Source: Sacculina carcini
Lineage: Eukaryota; Arthropoda; Thecostraca; Sacculinidae
Reading direction: 5' to 3'
NCBI GenBank assembly: GCA_916048095.2
Contig: OU696577.1
Coordinates: forward strand, 4,620,001-4,684,000
Length of the DNA: 64,000 nt
The translations under genes were made by a program, and so were the position numbers. The notes under the pieces were generated by a model. It did not search any database. It was given only the letters and a program-made list of their open reading frames with translations, and was not told the DNA's origin. Shown here one piece after another: positions 37,351 to 48,310 of this stretch; position 1 is the first letter of the stretch, and the number at the start of each line of letters is the position of its first letter.

Positions 37351-37489
37351 CGGCCGACCTGGCTGCGATCAAGGAGGGTCGCGAGGCGGCGCCGCGAGAC
37401 ACGAGGCTCGGTCTGCTACTGGCCAACACGGCCGTGCAGTTTGAGAAGGCCGAAAACTCGGGCATCAACATCACCGGCAAATCCAAAGG
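37351..37489 (+). CDS. NSF: NSF exon 4 (N domain to D1 linker)
   Basis: Encodes residues 152-197: AADLAAIKEGREAAPRDTRL, GLLLANTAVQFEKAENSGIN and ITGKSKG. It corresponds to the variable end of the N domain and the conserved QVAFEKAENSSLNL.GK segment. The acceptor GGCTGGCAG follows a TG-rich tract, and joining is in phase 1 to exon 3. The donor GTTCGT at 37490 is weak, but the phase-2 junction to exon 5 is exact. The exon is more GC-rich than its surroundings. Confidence 0.9.
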
Positions 37490-37950
37490 GTTCGTATTTG
37501 TGCAGTGTGCTGCTACTAGGGCTGGGCAGGAAACGCAAAAATGTATGCTCCCGGTTTCGGATCCGTAAATCAGTGGAACCGTTGGAATCGGTTCCGCTTG
37601 GACGAAAAAAAAAATATTATCTGTGCGCATAGGTATGGACTCCACAATGTTTAAAAGGCACCCAAGGAGAGAAGACTCATAAATGTTCTCGCATAGATGA
37701 ACTTGTGGATGGGAAATGTTATCAAGTATAAATACAAAATTAAGTTGCAAATTCAACATTTTATCAGTTTCATTTTAGTGGTGATTCTCACATGGTTAAA
37801 TTTTTATTATAAATTAAACATTTCATCAATTTAATTTTTGTGGGACTCCTCACATTGATTACATCACACTACATCACATTTCGCACGTTGCTGCAAACTT
37901 GTGAAATCCCACACCACCACACGGCGATTCACGCATAGGTGCGTTTGCGA
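37490..37950. other. Proximal intron 4
   Basis: Contains TAGGGCTGGGCAGGAAACGC, which resembles one hAT terminus, but no matching second end was found. The rest is AT-rich, with two ACATTTCATCA/ACATTTTATCA segments about 60 bp apart near 37757 and 37818. Confidence 0.35.
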
Positions 37951-37959
37951 ATAGGTGCT

Positions 37960-38170
37960 AGCATCAATCCTATAAAATGACAACACCGCACACAAAACGT
38001 TGTCATTAATTTGACCAACAGTCTGAAGAAGGAGACCGGCTGCTCCGAAACGTCACAAAACATTGGCCAACTACTGCGAAATATCGGCGCAAGTAATCAA
38101 AAACTTGCACGAGCAATGGAAAATACGCGCATGAAAATTGTGAGCTGTGCACTTGCAATCGAGTAAAATC
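37960..38170 (+). mobile_element. Penelope-like terminal/leader segment
   Basis: AGTCTGAAGAAGGAGACCGG followed by CTCCGAAACGT is the typical Penelope-type terminal motif. It encodes ETGCSETSQNIGQLLRNIG, then QKLARAMENTRMKIVSC. The same leader peptide pattern recurs at 39880-39990 and 40130-40270, so this is one of three related 5' segments. Confidence 0.6.
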
Positions 38171-38228
38171 TCGTGTGTATCATGGAAAATATTCTGCCTG
38201 GTCAGAATAACATCATATATATACTACT

Positions 38229-38350
38229 AGAGGGAAGAATTACGTCGGGTTGTTGTTGGACGTCCAGCAACGTAATTCTTCCCTCTATTAGACAACAAAA
38301 CAACACCTACCATAAACGTCCAACAACAACCCGACATAATTCTTCCCTCT
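38229..38350. repeat. 35-bp inverted repeat in PLE sequence
   Basis: Arms at 38229-38263 and 38316-38350 (AGAGGGAAGAATTACGTCGG and its complement, one mismatch). A further internal CGTAATTCTTCCCTCT copy is at about 38271-38286. The sequence is homologous to 14265-14300 of the other Penelope-like copy. Confidence 0.8.
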
Positions 38351-38439
38351 ATTAGACAACACAACAACATCAACAACCAACAGAGAAGCGCATCACAACA
38401 TCCTTCATGTAGCCAGAATATAACTAAAACAAACGGCAG

Positions 38440-38763
38440 TGCAAATGTGCACTCGTCATGAATTTTATATACTTTTACATTGGAATTTTCTAGAGTATTT
38501 AACGTCTCATTCAAATTTGATTTTCAGTTTAGTGTATATTTATTTGCGATTGTTATGTGTATATATACATGCCCCTGAAGATGACATTAATATATGTCGA
38601 AAGGTGCCTCGGGCAAAAATTAGTTTTTCGGTACTACTGGGAAAGCTTTCTGAAAACCAGAGGAAGCTGGTGAGACGTATTGAGAAATGTACATACAAAA
38701 GAAACAACACAGAAAATGCTGTATAATTTAACAGAGCATGCATTACAAATGCCCTACTCCCAA
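38440..38763 (+). mobile_element. Penelope-like element 5' region, second copy
   Basis: Near-identical to 14335-14618: GGAATTTTCTAGAGTATTTA, CCCCTGAAGATGACATTAAT, GGTACTACTGGGAAAGC and TTTAACAGAGCATGCATTAC. It stops at CCAAGATA, where a TA run begins (38764-38788). In the other copy the Tc1 element entered at the same CCAAGATA. Confidence 0.8.
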
Positions 38764-38814
38764 GATATATATATATATATATATATATGAAGTTGGTGTA
38801 GCCAGGTAGAATAT

Positions 38815-39560
38815 TCTCTCTCAAACAAACGAGATTAAAATCGATTGCGCATTCGCAGTTGACTAGTTTTTTCCGCGTTGTACAGGTACTCGTGAACAAC
38901 GGCTACTCAAATGACGACGTGTCCAAAGTCATAAAGGAAACGATCAACAAACAATTCATTCGCGATGTGCCCGAAAATGAAGATGCACAAGTGATTTATA
39001 TGTACTACAAAAACATCATGAGCTCTGCATATCGTGTGGATGAAAGAATCATGCGAGAAATTATCGCAAAAAACGTGAAGGCCACCAGCGACACAACAAA
39101 GGTCAAATTGGTAATTTATTATCAGTCGCGAAAAACTGTCAGTGTTATTATGAAAAACAGGCCCATGATGGAGAAGCCCAGCAAGTTGCAGCAGCACCAT
39201 GTTGTATACCGATACACCTGTCCAAATGAGGAGTGTGGGCCTCATTCATACATCGGTATGACGACCACAACGCTGTCGCGTCGGCTGACGTGCCACCTCA
39301 GCAATGGTGCAATCCAAAAGCACAACATCTCGGTGCACAAATAAATGATAAATTGGGAGCAGATAGTAGAAAGCACAGAAATCATTGACCAAGAACGTGA
39401 CATACGGCGTCTGAAACTGCCTGAAGCAATTTACATCACCAACTTGAGACCAGCCATGAACGTGCAAGTTGAAGAAAACGGCATTTTACCGACTCAGAGA
39501 GCCCCATGGTCTGAGCTGACTGGGTGTGCCCTTGCTGCAGCACAAGCGTGACGACGCCGT
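38815..39560 (+). pseudogene. Penelope-like C-terminal part with GIY-YIG, family A
   Basis: From about 38881 an open frame encodes VQVLVNNGYSNDDVSKVIKE, NKQFIRDVPENEDAQVIYMY, KATSDTTKVKLVIYYQSRKT and the GIY-YIG-type region VVYRYTCPNEECGPHSYIGM, TTTLSRRLTCHLSNGAIQK. It stops near 39344 (HK then TAA) and continues with EIIDQERDIRRLKLPEAIYI and NLRPAMNVQ. It is about 95% like 18250-18900. The RT palm is missing. A leader segment at 38819-38882 is repeated inverted at 40215-40281. Confidence 0.85.
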
Positions 39561-39571
39561 TATATATGTAT

Positions 39572-39683
39572 GGGGGGGGGGGGGGCTCGGTGAGTTGAGC
39601 TGTATATTCAGCGTCGGCTTCAGGAAAACATACAGCTCGAGGAAACCCGTATTCTGCCAACTCACCGAGCCCCCCCCCCCCCC
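39572..39683. repeat. Perfect 26-bp inverted repeat with G14/C14
   Basis: Arms 39572-39597 and 39658-39683 are exact reverse complements. Each has 14 G (or C) followed by CTCGGTGAGTTG (or its complement). The 60-base loop holds an inner inverted pair GAGCTGTA/TACAGCTC. It lies right after the PLE C-terminus. Confidence 0.9.
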
Positions 39684-39879
39684 GTTGGAGCGAAACTCGA
39701 CGCGCCCCTGCGACAGCCAGCCAACACCACTTTCACACCTACCAGACAATGACACCTAGGAGTGACACCTGGTTGCTGACATAAATAGCATGCGAATAAT
39801 TGTTTGAATGTTGTAGTGATTGTGTGTTGCTATTTGCGTTGTTATTATGTTCTCATGTGATTTGTGTCTGATGATGGAG

Positions 39880-39986
39880 TCTGGTAACTCCGAAACGTTA
39901 CGTAATATAGGGAAGTTGTTGATTTGTCTGAATAGAAGCGATCATAAATTGGCTAGAGACATGGAATCGACCAAAAACAAAATTGC

Positions 39987-40026
<40 letters not shown>

Positions 40027-40280
40027 AATTTCTGGTCAGTGTAACTCCTGAAGATGGCTAATGTTAGCCGAAAGACGTCTCGAGGAATAAATACCACCAA
40101 TGTCTACCAGTGTGTGAGAATGGAGATAGTTAACTCCGAAATATTACGCCAACAAAACATCGGTCAATTGCTGAACAGCCTTGACAAAAGAGACCAGCAA
40201 CTCGCAAGGAATATCGAAACAACGCGGAAAAAACTAGTTAACTGCGAATGCGCAATCGATTTTAATCTCGTTTGTTTGAG
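39880..40280 (+). mobile_element. Two further Penelope-like leader segments
   Basis: 39880-39990 encodes SGNSETLRNIGKLLICLNRS, then KLARDMESTKNKIAK. 40050-40280 starts with CCTGAAGATGGCTAATGTTA and GCCGAAAGACGTC and encodes SEILRQQNIGQLLNSLDKRD, then QQLARNIETTRKKLVNCECA. Between them is a TA run (39990-40022) and after them another (40280-40305). These are terminal repeats of the Penelope-like family. Confidence 0.65.
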
Positions 40281-40303
40281 ATATATATATATATATATAT
40301 ATA

Positions 40304-42416
40304 TACTAGCATTAAAACCCGCCCGTTGTGCGGAGGAATTCATAAAATGAAATTTATATTTATGAAAATTGATATTGATAAAAATATTCCAAATTAAAAA
40401 AGAAAAATGAAAACTCATAAGTGTCTTACTCAATAGAAAAGTCCAAGTGTGAATATTTCTATTTTTATTTTGACATAATATTTTCCCTCAACCCGCCTCA
40501 TATATAAACCCACCCATTGTGCGGAATAATTCAAAACACAAACACGTAACAAACAATGAAAATTCTAGCATGTGAACCCGCCCGTCGTGCGAAACAATTA
40601 ATACTATTAAATTTGTATTCAATTCATTAGAGAAAAGGAATATGAATTAGAAAAGAGTGGAGTAAACCCATAAAAAAGTCTAAATTTCTATATTTTCATA
40701 TTTATTTTCACAAAATAGTTTGCCTAAACCGCCTCATATTTATACATGCCCGTCGTGCTGAATATTTCAGAACTCAGACACGAAACAATGAAAAATTACT
40801 ACACCTTTTCATCATAATGCTTCCAAAATATATTTATAACTTAACATCACCGTCTAGCATTGAAACCCGCCAGTTGTGCGGAGCAATTCATGAAATGAAA
40901 TTTATATTTAATTCATAAACATATTGCAAATTAAAAAAGAAAACAGATATACTCATTAAAATCTTACTCAATTGAAAAGTCTAAATTTAATTATTTTTAT
41001 TTTTATTTTGACAACATTTCCTTTAACCCGCCTCATATTGAAACCCGCCCGTCGTGCTCAACAATTCATAAAATATAATGCATATTCAATCCATAGAATA
41101 AACTGTATAAAAATTAAAAAGCAAAAAATTTAACCTGTAAATACGTTCACCAATAAAAACTCTAAATGTGAATATTTTAATTATAAATTTGACAAAATAT
41201 TATCCCTTAATCCACCTCATATTTAAACCTGCCCGTCGTGCTGAATAATTCAGAACTAAAAAATGAAACAAAAACTCAACAATGAAAAATGACTAAATTT
41301 TTTATCATAATGTTTTCAAAATATATTTATAACTCAACATCACCATCTAACATTAAAACCCGCCCTTTGTGCAAAACAATAAATAAAGTAAAATGAATAT
41401 TGAATTAATAAAAAATGATTAGAAATTAAAAAAGAAAAAGTAAACCCATAAAAAGTCTTAACCAATAGAAAAGTCTAAATGTGATTGTTTTTATTTTAGA
41501 TGTGGCAAAATATTTTCCCTCGAACTGCCTCGTATTTAAACCCGCCGTCGTGCGGAACTATAAATTGAATATAATGAATCAAAAAGCAAAAAGCTTATCC
41601 AATATAAAAATATAAATTTGTAAATTCTTGTTTTAATTATTGACGAAGTTTTTTTCCTCAACACTGCTCAAGTTCACACCCATCCTTCGGGTGTAGTAAT
41701 TCAGAAGTGTAACACTATCAAAACAATGAAACCTTCTGTCATCTCTATAATTCCAGATTTATGCGTCCGCTAAAACAGCATATTCATATAGTTGGCATTG
41801 CATGATATTACAACCCATATCCTTATGCAACTTAAGCTTATGCAACTTGAAATTAAACCAATTAAATTATACAGTAAAATTCAGTAGTTAACTATGTTCC
41901 CAGTAGTATTTTACCCGCCCGTCGGGCGGAACAATTCATGTGTAAATATTGAGGACAATAAAGCCTTTCTATTCAGTATAGTGTAGCATTAATTAAACTG
42001 TACGCAATAAAATCACACCAACCATGCTTGGAGCTAATATGAAGCATTCTTAATTGTGATTGGGCTTCAGTGAAATTTAATCGGTGTATATTCATGTGTA
42101 ATCGCAAGTGCGCATAATAGCTGTCAAATTCGTAATATATGTTTTTGACTTTACACCGCCGTAACTTCGTTCAGATACACTTTGGAAAATTTCAAATTAT
42201 ACCGTATTGTAGAAAACAAGATTTCTAGCACGATGGTATAATTTTTTTATGTGTAACAAATAGTTACTGAGAAATAGTAGAGAAATGAATTAATTTTAGT
42301 CGCCCGGTGTTCAAGTGTAATTTTGAATGTATTTGAGAATTTTGCCAATTTTACACGTTTTTTGTATCATTTGTGGGTATAAATTATAGCTTATCTTGTA
42401 GAACACAAAATTATTG
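40304..42416 (+). mobile_element. Large non-coding repeat element, forward copy 3
   Basis: It starts at ACTAGCATTAAAACCCGCCC and has at least eight CCCGCCCGT(T/C)GTGC modules. GGCATTGCATGATATTACAA is near 41800 and CCCGCCCGTCGGGCGGAACA near 41914. It then has a single 343-bp unit that is cut at GAACACAAAATTATTGAGTA (42416). It is the best copy for defining the 5' half of the family. No coding sequence. Confidence 0.6.
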
Positions 42417-42833
42417 AGTAATGCAAATTATAGGAGCTACAAAAACGCGTCCGCACGCAATGACTGCACAAAAGAAACTGACAGGCAGGCAGGTTCTATT
42501 ATAAACAAATCCAATATCATGGAAGAATGCACGCACTATAAACCCATACACCGGAAGTATCTCAAAGATGTTGAGAGAGAGAGAGTTTAAGAATTAAGCT
42601 AATTTGGGAAGGTTAGAGCTAATATAGAAATAGCTAACGAAAATATAAAATACAAACGCCAAATTTAAGTGTATATACTTTACAGTTCATAAAGGTTTAC
42701 ATATTTACAGTTCATAAAGGTTGACAATTATCAGTTTCTGCCAGACAATTTTTTGACACTTTTTTTTGTCACTGTATTCGCCCTGTTTCGTCTAATTTCC
42801 TTAATACACACCACTGTGTATATGTGTGTGCAG

Positions 42834-42976
42834 CACGCAAGTGCGACAGTCGCTTATCAACCCCGACTGGGACTTCAACAAAATGGGTATCGGCGGCCTG
42901 GACAACGAGTTCAACGCAATCTTCCGGCGTGCGTTTGCGTCGCGCGTGTTTCCGCCCGAAATCATCGAGCAACTGG
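42834..42976 (+). CDS. NSF: NSF exon 5 (start of D1)
   Basis: Encodes residues 198-245: [40 protein letters not shown] and PEIIEQLG. This matches the [34 protein letters not shown] block that opens D1 in NSF. The acceptor is TATGTGTGTGCAG and the donor GTCAGT (42977), phase 1. The other two frames give no NSF similarity, which fixes the phase. Confidence 0.93.
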
Positions 42977-43320
42977 GTCAGTGGGTCATATAAGCGGCAA
43001 TCAGTGGAAGTATCTTGCTTTTTGCCGATTTTTTGTATTTATGTTTTGCTTGTTTCCATTTGAGGATAAAGTGGTTATATTGGACACTCGCTATTTAGCT
43101 GGTCGCATTATCTATATTCGTTTATTTTTGTTCTTAATAAGCCGGCGGGCGAATGTGGTGTTTTTCTGAATGATGCTCTAATTTGAACACAAGCACACTG
43201 CAGATTGCCAGTTCATACGCGGCCGCAATGTTCTCAAGAGTTTACCGTAGACAAACGGCGGTGCATCCGGTGGGTTAGTTTGAAACCACTACTTTTGATA
43301 GAGTCGCACGCCTTATAACT

Positions 43321-43351
43321 TGTGTGTGTGTGTGTATGTGTGTGTGGGCAG
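43321..43351 (+). promoter_or_regulatory. TG-repeat 3' splice site of NSF exon 6
   Basis: Nearly pure (TG)n over 30 bases ending in GTGTGGGCAG. It is the cleanest example of the UG-type acceptor in this gene. Confidence 0.8.
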
Positions 43352-43551
43352 GGTGTAAGCACGTAAAGGGTATTTTATTGTTTGGCCCACCGGGCACGGG
43401 CAAGACATTGTTGGCGCGCCAAATCGGCCAGATGTTGAATGCGCGCGAGCCCAAGATTGTCAACGGCCCGCAGATTCTCGACAAATACGTCGGCGAGTCG
43501 GAGGCCAACATTCGCAAATTGTTCGCCGATGCAGAGGAAGAGGAAGAGAAG
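43352..43551 (+). CDS. NSF: NSF exon 6 (D1 Walker A)
   Basis: Encodes residues 246-312: [40 protein letters not shown] and [20 protein letters not shown]. The Walker A motif GPPGTGKT is at residues 257-264 with the nucleotide-binding Lys at 263. The KYVGESE pore loop segment, which grips substrate in the ring, follows. The donor is GTTTCA at 43552, phase 0. D1 is the ATPase ring that drives disassembly of the SNARE complex. Confidence 0.94.
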
Positions 43552-43559
43552 GTTTCATA

Positions 43560-44140
43560 TAGACTCCCAAACTTTGACTCTTGCATGTGTCTGTGTATTT
43601 CAGTACGTATGTACTGTGTGTACTATGTACGTGTGTGTAAGATGTATCGTTTACAGTTGAATTTCTTCTGATGGTTTGCTTGTTCAACTGGTGTACTGTT
43701 TGTATGTATCTAACATAAGAGTTTCACATTGCGTTTTTCTGTAGGTATCATTTGCATTTGCATTGTGTTCCATTTCTCACCATTATGTTTTAGTCATTCT
43801 GTTAACGTGTTCAATTTTATTTCAATGGCATCAATGCGCTTACCGTAAAACCTCCATTTGAACGACTCCTCTAATTGCATGGCACATCTAATTCATCGTC
43901 AATTTGATTAATTATTCTCTTTGGGCAATAGTTTTTCCGACTGTTTTTATGAGTTATCATTATTTTTATTTTCCGACGTCCGCGTCTGTGTTTCCGCGGA
44001 CACTGTCTACGTAGCGCTCCGCTTTCTATTCGCTGAGTGGCGTGCTCCGCGTAAACGCAGGGTCGTTGAACTGTACTGGCCGCTGTCACCATGAACGCTG
44101 TTGTTTGGCGTGCTGACTGTGTAGCGGCGTGTGTTTGATT
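43560..44140. other. Proximal intron 6 without recognised elements
   Basis: TG- and TA-rich sequence near 43590-43640, then mixed sequence. No conserved coding signal until the Penelope-like fragment on the minus strand from 44840 downward. Confidence 0.4.
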
Positions 44141-44144
44141 GTGC

Positions 44145-44840
44145 TCAAGTAAGCCGTCTAGTTCTGCGATTGTATGGCGAAGCTGATGTGCATAGTTTTC
44201 TGTCGGGACTCATGGATGTGGCACAGGTATCACATTGTGGTGCGCACCTGAAACGCTCTTTTGGTGGAGCGAAAATCCGTTTCAGTGGTCGAACCACACC
44301 CGTATTTTCTCCTGGAGACCTGTTTTTGATGAGGGAATAACATTGTCGGCGACTGCTCTCACCCAGATACGGTAGTTTGATGAAATATTTGTCTTCCTTT
44401 CTTTCAGTTTGCTTGCCTACTCTCATATCTCTAATTGCCTTGTTCTTGCTCCTTTTGATCACATAGTCGGGGTAGCCATTTTGTCTAAATCGGTTCTCAA
44501 TGGTCTTAATTGAAGTCTGAAGTGTCGCCGGTGTAGTGGCTCTTCTCGAAGCCCTCACAAATTCCCTATATGTTATTGCACACTTAGCACTTTTTGGACC
44601 ATTAGACGTCCAAGATGTGATTGAACCGCTGTGGTGAGGCTTCATATATACCTCAGATACAAATTGTTCACCGTTGTAGCTGATGTTGCAGTCCAAAAAA
44701 GCCAGTCTGCCATTCTTCGGCAGCTCAATAGTAAACTCAATAAATTTTTAGATGGAATTGGCGGTAGCTAGCAACACTGCGGTGTCAATGTCGTCATGCC
44801 AAGCTACAAATATATCATCCTCATATATCCTTTCAGTTCT
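44145..44840 (-). pseudogene. Penelope-like element fragment, family B, copy 1
   Basis: On the minus strand it reads YEDDIFVAWHDD (RT catalytic region, about 44800), LAFLDCNISYNGEQF and SEVYMKPHHSGSITSWTSNG. RASRRATTPATLQ and KLPYLGESSRRQCYSLIKN follow, then the linker RPLKRIFAPPKERFRCAPQC, DTCATS. This is the region from the RT active site to the Cys-containing linker before GIY-YIG. The GIY-YIG domain is missing. Family B differs clearly from family A. Confidence 0.75.
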
Positions 44841-44860
44841 GGATGGGCTTGCCTGGTGGA

Positions 44861-44867
44861 TTATATA

Positions 44868-44944
<77 letters not shown>
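44861..44944. repeat. (TA)n microsatellite
   Basis: A TA run broken once, between two minus-strand Penelope-like copies. Confidence 0.95.
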
Positions 44945-44948
<4 letters not shown>

Positions 44949-44949
44949 T

Positions 44950-46560
44950 TAAGGATATATTCTGTTGTCTCAAAACTTGCATTTTATATCAACTCCTTTG
45001 CAGCCGTTCATCAATATACTGGGTTCCATTTCTTGTATATAAGCGGCCTCAACGTATTTTCTCTGGATGTGATCTCTCAGACCTTCATGTATTATTGACC
45101 ATTTTATCATTTCAGGGTTCGTCTGATGCTCCTCTCTGAAATGTTGTACGACTGCACTTTTATGTTTGGGATTAGTGTGCTCTATGATTCTAGTTTTGAT
45201 AGGTCGGGCCGTTCTCCCCAATGTATACTTTATGACACATGCCACATTCTATTCTGTATATCAAGTGCTTTTTCTAGCACTGTTGCTTTTTGTTAGCCAT
45301 ATGGCATGTGTTACATTTATCTGGGCAACCAAGTTTTTCTTTTGGAGGTCCAAAGATACTTTTTAGAGGTCGACCAGCATCAAACCATATCCGAACCTTA
45401 TCAGACAATCCTGTGCGTCTTAGGAGAGCCTTACATTGACGTTTGTGCGCTTCCCCGAGAAATGGCATTTTCAAATAATAGATATTCTTGTCTAAATTTC
45501 TCTTTTGTTTCCATTCTGATTCGATGGCTCGTTTTTCAATTTGTTTTATAGCATGAGGGGTGTAGTTATTTTATTTCAGGCGCTGTTTTACTTTGCCCAC
45601 CGATTTGCTCACATCCTGTGGTGCTATCGACCTCCTACAAGCCCTCACAAATTCACCATGTGCAACTGAATGTTTTGTTTGCATAGTTCCATGGGAATGC
45701 CAGTTCAAAATATAGACACTGTGAAACGGTTTCATATACAGTTCACTTTTGAATTGAATACCATCGTATTTCAATTTGCAGTCCAAGTATGGGAGGGATT
45801 TGTCTGATGAAACTTCCATTGTAAATTGTATGAAGGAACAGACAGAATTGGCGACTTCAAGAGGATGTTGAGGATCAATGTCGTCGTACTACACAACAAA
45901 GATATCATTGATGTAGCGTTTCCACAGAACGATGTATGGTAGCTTTGCCTGGATCTGTCGTTCAATATAATCAGCGTATATGATCGCTAGTTGTGGAGCC
46001 ATCGCATTACCCATAGACAATCCATTGGTTTGTTCATAGCTGTTGCCGTCATGTATAACAACATCGTTTGACATTGCTAGATGATTTAGTTGTATAATAT
46101 TGTAACAAAACCAGAAACTAAAATATATTCAGACAGGCGCGCGTGTGGCAGTGATGCCCACGCGCGCCTACAAGACGTCACGCCACAACCGCAGCTCAAA
46201 CAGGACTCCACGCTCACACCGTGGCACACGGGAGCACACACGGACACACACACACGCGCACACAGTCCTCACCCGCCGAAACAACCAATCAGCGGCGAGC
46301 CGGTCACTCGCTCGCCACCACGGGGCATGAACAATGCACAGCGTGACCCTCATGCATACATACAAACACGAACGCAAACGCGAATAACACACACACACCA
46401 AACCACACACACTCCGACGAGCTCACACACACTCTCGCTCACAATCACACCACAAATATCGTCGGATTTTATCATGCAGAGAACATTGTCTTTTGGTTTG
46501 TTATTTTCCAAAAATATTCTCATCACATCATATAGACCGAGTTCTTGTTTTGTCCAATTT
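44950..46560 (-). pseudogene. Penelope-like element, family B, copy 2
   Basis: On the minus strand: RT block NSYEQTNGLSMGNAMAPQLA and IIYADYIERQIQAKL near 46000. LPYLDCKLKYDGIQF and YMKPFHSVYILNWHSHGT follow, then MPFLGEAHKRQCKALLRR. The linker RPLKSIFGPPKEKLGCPDKC comes next, and the GIY-YIG part CVIKYTLGRTARPIKTRIIE, HTNPKHKSAVVQHFREEHQT lies near 45050-45245. Stops and frame changes are frequent. The RT is interrupted at 46100/46455 by a solo LTR. Confidence 0.8.
46101..46454 (+). mobile_element. Solo LTR, 354 bp, perfect 5-bp TSD
   Basis: It begins TGTAACAAAACC and ends CACACCACA. It is flanked by AATAT at 46096-46100 and 46455-46459. Near the left end is a GC-rich hairpin (AGGCGCGCGTG...CACGCGCGCCT). 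CCAATCAGCGGCGAGCC (CCAAT box) lies in the middle and CA-repeat tracts fill the rest. A related copy is at 53758-54141 and a reverse one at about 57828-58114. It sits inside a Penelope-like RT. Confidence 0.85.
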
Positions 46561-46565
46561 GGTGG

Positions 46566-46569
<4 letters not shown>

Positions 46570-46622
<53 letters not shown>
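46570..46622. repeat. (TA)n microsatellite upstream of exon 7
   Basis: A TA run followed by further TA-rich sequence to 46702. The acceptor of exon 7 follows within 35 bases. Confidence 0.95.
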
Positions 46623-46625
<3 letters not shown>

Positions 46626-46735
46626 CGTGGAATATATATATTTTATACGTATTATACGTTACATATTTTATATATATTTCGTGGTATATATATATATATA
46701 TACGTCGTATGTATGTGTGTGTTTTTGTTGTGTAG

Positions 46736-46901
46736 ATGGGTGTAAATTCCGGCCTGCACATAATCATATTTGATGAGTTAGACGCCATATGCAAGCAGCG
46801 TGGCAGTGTGTCCAGCGGCTCGGCCGTGCACGACACAATTGTCAATCAGCTGCTGTCGAAAATTGACGGCGTCAAACAACTCAACAACATCCTGGTGATC
46901 G
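46736..46901 (+). CDS. NSF: NSF exon 7 (D1 Walker B)
   Basis: Encodes residues 313-367: [40 protein letters not shown] and [16 protein letters not shown]. Walker B is IIIFDE, with the catalytic Glu at residue 326. The exon starts exactly at ATG after GTTGTGTAG, phase 0. The Met is internal and not a translation start. The donor is GTGCGT at 46902, phase 1. The match to vertebrate NSF is continuous without gaps. Confidence 0.94.
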
Positions 46902-47039
46902 GTGCGTTGCCCGCCCCATCGCTACTGTTGTCGTTTTTTGTTCCTCGTCTCTGCTTTGCTTGCCCAAGTATATTGCTCCCCTCCACTTTTGAATCGAATT
47001 TATTTTTATCTATATTTACCTAATTGTAATTACACGTAG

Positions 47040-47590
47040 TCAAGTATAATGCTCTCCCACTTTTGATGCTGAAATTTGCGACGATTACGGTACTAAGCTT
47101 TCTTTCTGTCCTTTATCAACACTGTGAACCTCATCAACCCTATCAACCTTTATGAACACCTGTGATATCTTCTCTTAGCAAAAACAATCAAAGATAAAAA
47201 AATTGCAAACGACATTTTCCCCGTTGCCAATTGGCTTCTGCATGCTGACACACACTAAATGTTATGAATTAGCTTGCAACGTAAGTGACCAATAATGGGC
47301 AAAATATCACTTCGCAAACATGATACGCATTGACTAATTGTACATCTGTAATTAGCAACTGAAGAATGTGAGTATGTTGACTGGAGCGGAATATATTATT
47401 CAAGATGCACATACGAACAACACAGGCACACGAATGAATATGACGCGAACAAGCAGCCATACCTGCATTGATAACCGACACATACACGGAGCCACACACG
47501 CGCACATTTGTGTACACTTCACTAAAACAAATGGTCTGAGAGAACAGAACAAACAGACATTCACTTTAAGCTGGCAATTTACATAACACT
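47040..47590. other. Proximal intron 7 without recognised elements
   Basis: Mixed AT-rich sequence with scattered CA-rich pieces from 47400 onward. No conserved coding similarity. Confidence 0.4.
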
Positions 47591-47591
47591 G

Positions 47592-47592
47592 T

Positions 47593-47656
<64 letters not shown>
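47592..47656. repeat. (CA)n(TA)n compound microsatellite
   Basis: A CA run (47592-47608) passes directly into a TA run (47609-47656). It borders the Penelope-like fragment that follows. Confidence 0.95.
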
Positions 47657-47660
<4 letters not shown>

Positions 47661-47689
47661 GAACATTTTTCTCGCACCGGGAATAATTA

Positions 47690-48310
47690 TAGATTTATAG
47701 AAATAACTTCTTGGGGTACTTTTTCTGAATAAATTTGAGTACTAACCTTTCGGTCACACGGCTTCTTTAGGTACTAAATTAATTTCTAATTAACGACCGA
47801 ATTGCACGATCCAACAACAACAATAAAAACACATGTCACATCACAATTGAATCTTTTACCGCTAAAATAGAAACAAAATCTAGTTGCCAGTTCTTGTGAT
47901 TAGATTTAAAATTGATATTCTAACTCCAGTGTCTTGCAGACGTTGATCAGTGTTGCATCGTCGTTTTGACATATGTAAGCTGCTTCTGCGTATGTTCTCA
48001 TCGTATCATCTCTGCTGCCCTTATAGATGATGCGCCAGGTGATGGTCAATGGAGAATTGGTGTGATGCTCCCTGTCATGTTTGTAATGACACCATTCCTT
48101 TTTGAGCTAATATGCTCCTGAACTCTTATTTTTACTGATCGACAAGTTTCACCTATTTAAGACTTTTCGCAGATTGTGTGATTTATTTTATAAAGAACAT
48201 TTTTCATCCAACATTGGAACCTTGTCGAACAGGAGCATGTAACGCAAATGGAGTCGCATGTCTGTCGTATTTGGTAGGAGCAAATATTTTTTTCAGTGGG
48301 CGACCTGGGT
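47690..48310 (-). pseudogene. Penelope-like element 3' end, family B, copy 3
   Basis: On the minus strand the region 48050-47910 reads as the end of the GIY-YIG domain: IWRIIYKGSRDDTMRTYAEA followed by AYICQNDDATLINVCKTLE. It parallels WSIIHEGLRDHIQRKYVEAA in the copy at 45100. Upstream (48180-48300) the Cys-containing linker is recognisable. The terminal motif CTAAAGAAGCCGTGTGACCG followed by AAAGG lies at about 47745-47775. Confidence 0.7.

Noticed and set aside
37510-37540. hAT element starting TAGGGCTGGGC
   Set aside because: No matching second terminus or target duplication was found.
37295-37759. 154-codon frame on the - strand
   Set aside because: It is antisense to NSF exon 4 and its length follows from the GC-rich exon.
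46090-46773. 227-codon open frame on the + strand
   Set aside because: It runs through a solo LTR and a TA microsatellite into an off-frame reading of NSF exon 7; no conserved domain.
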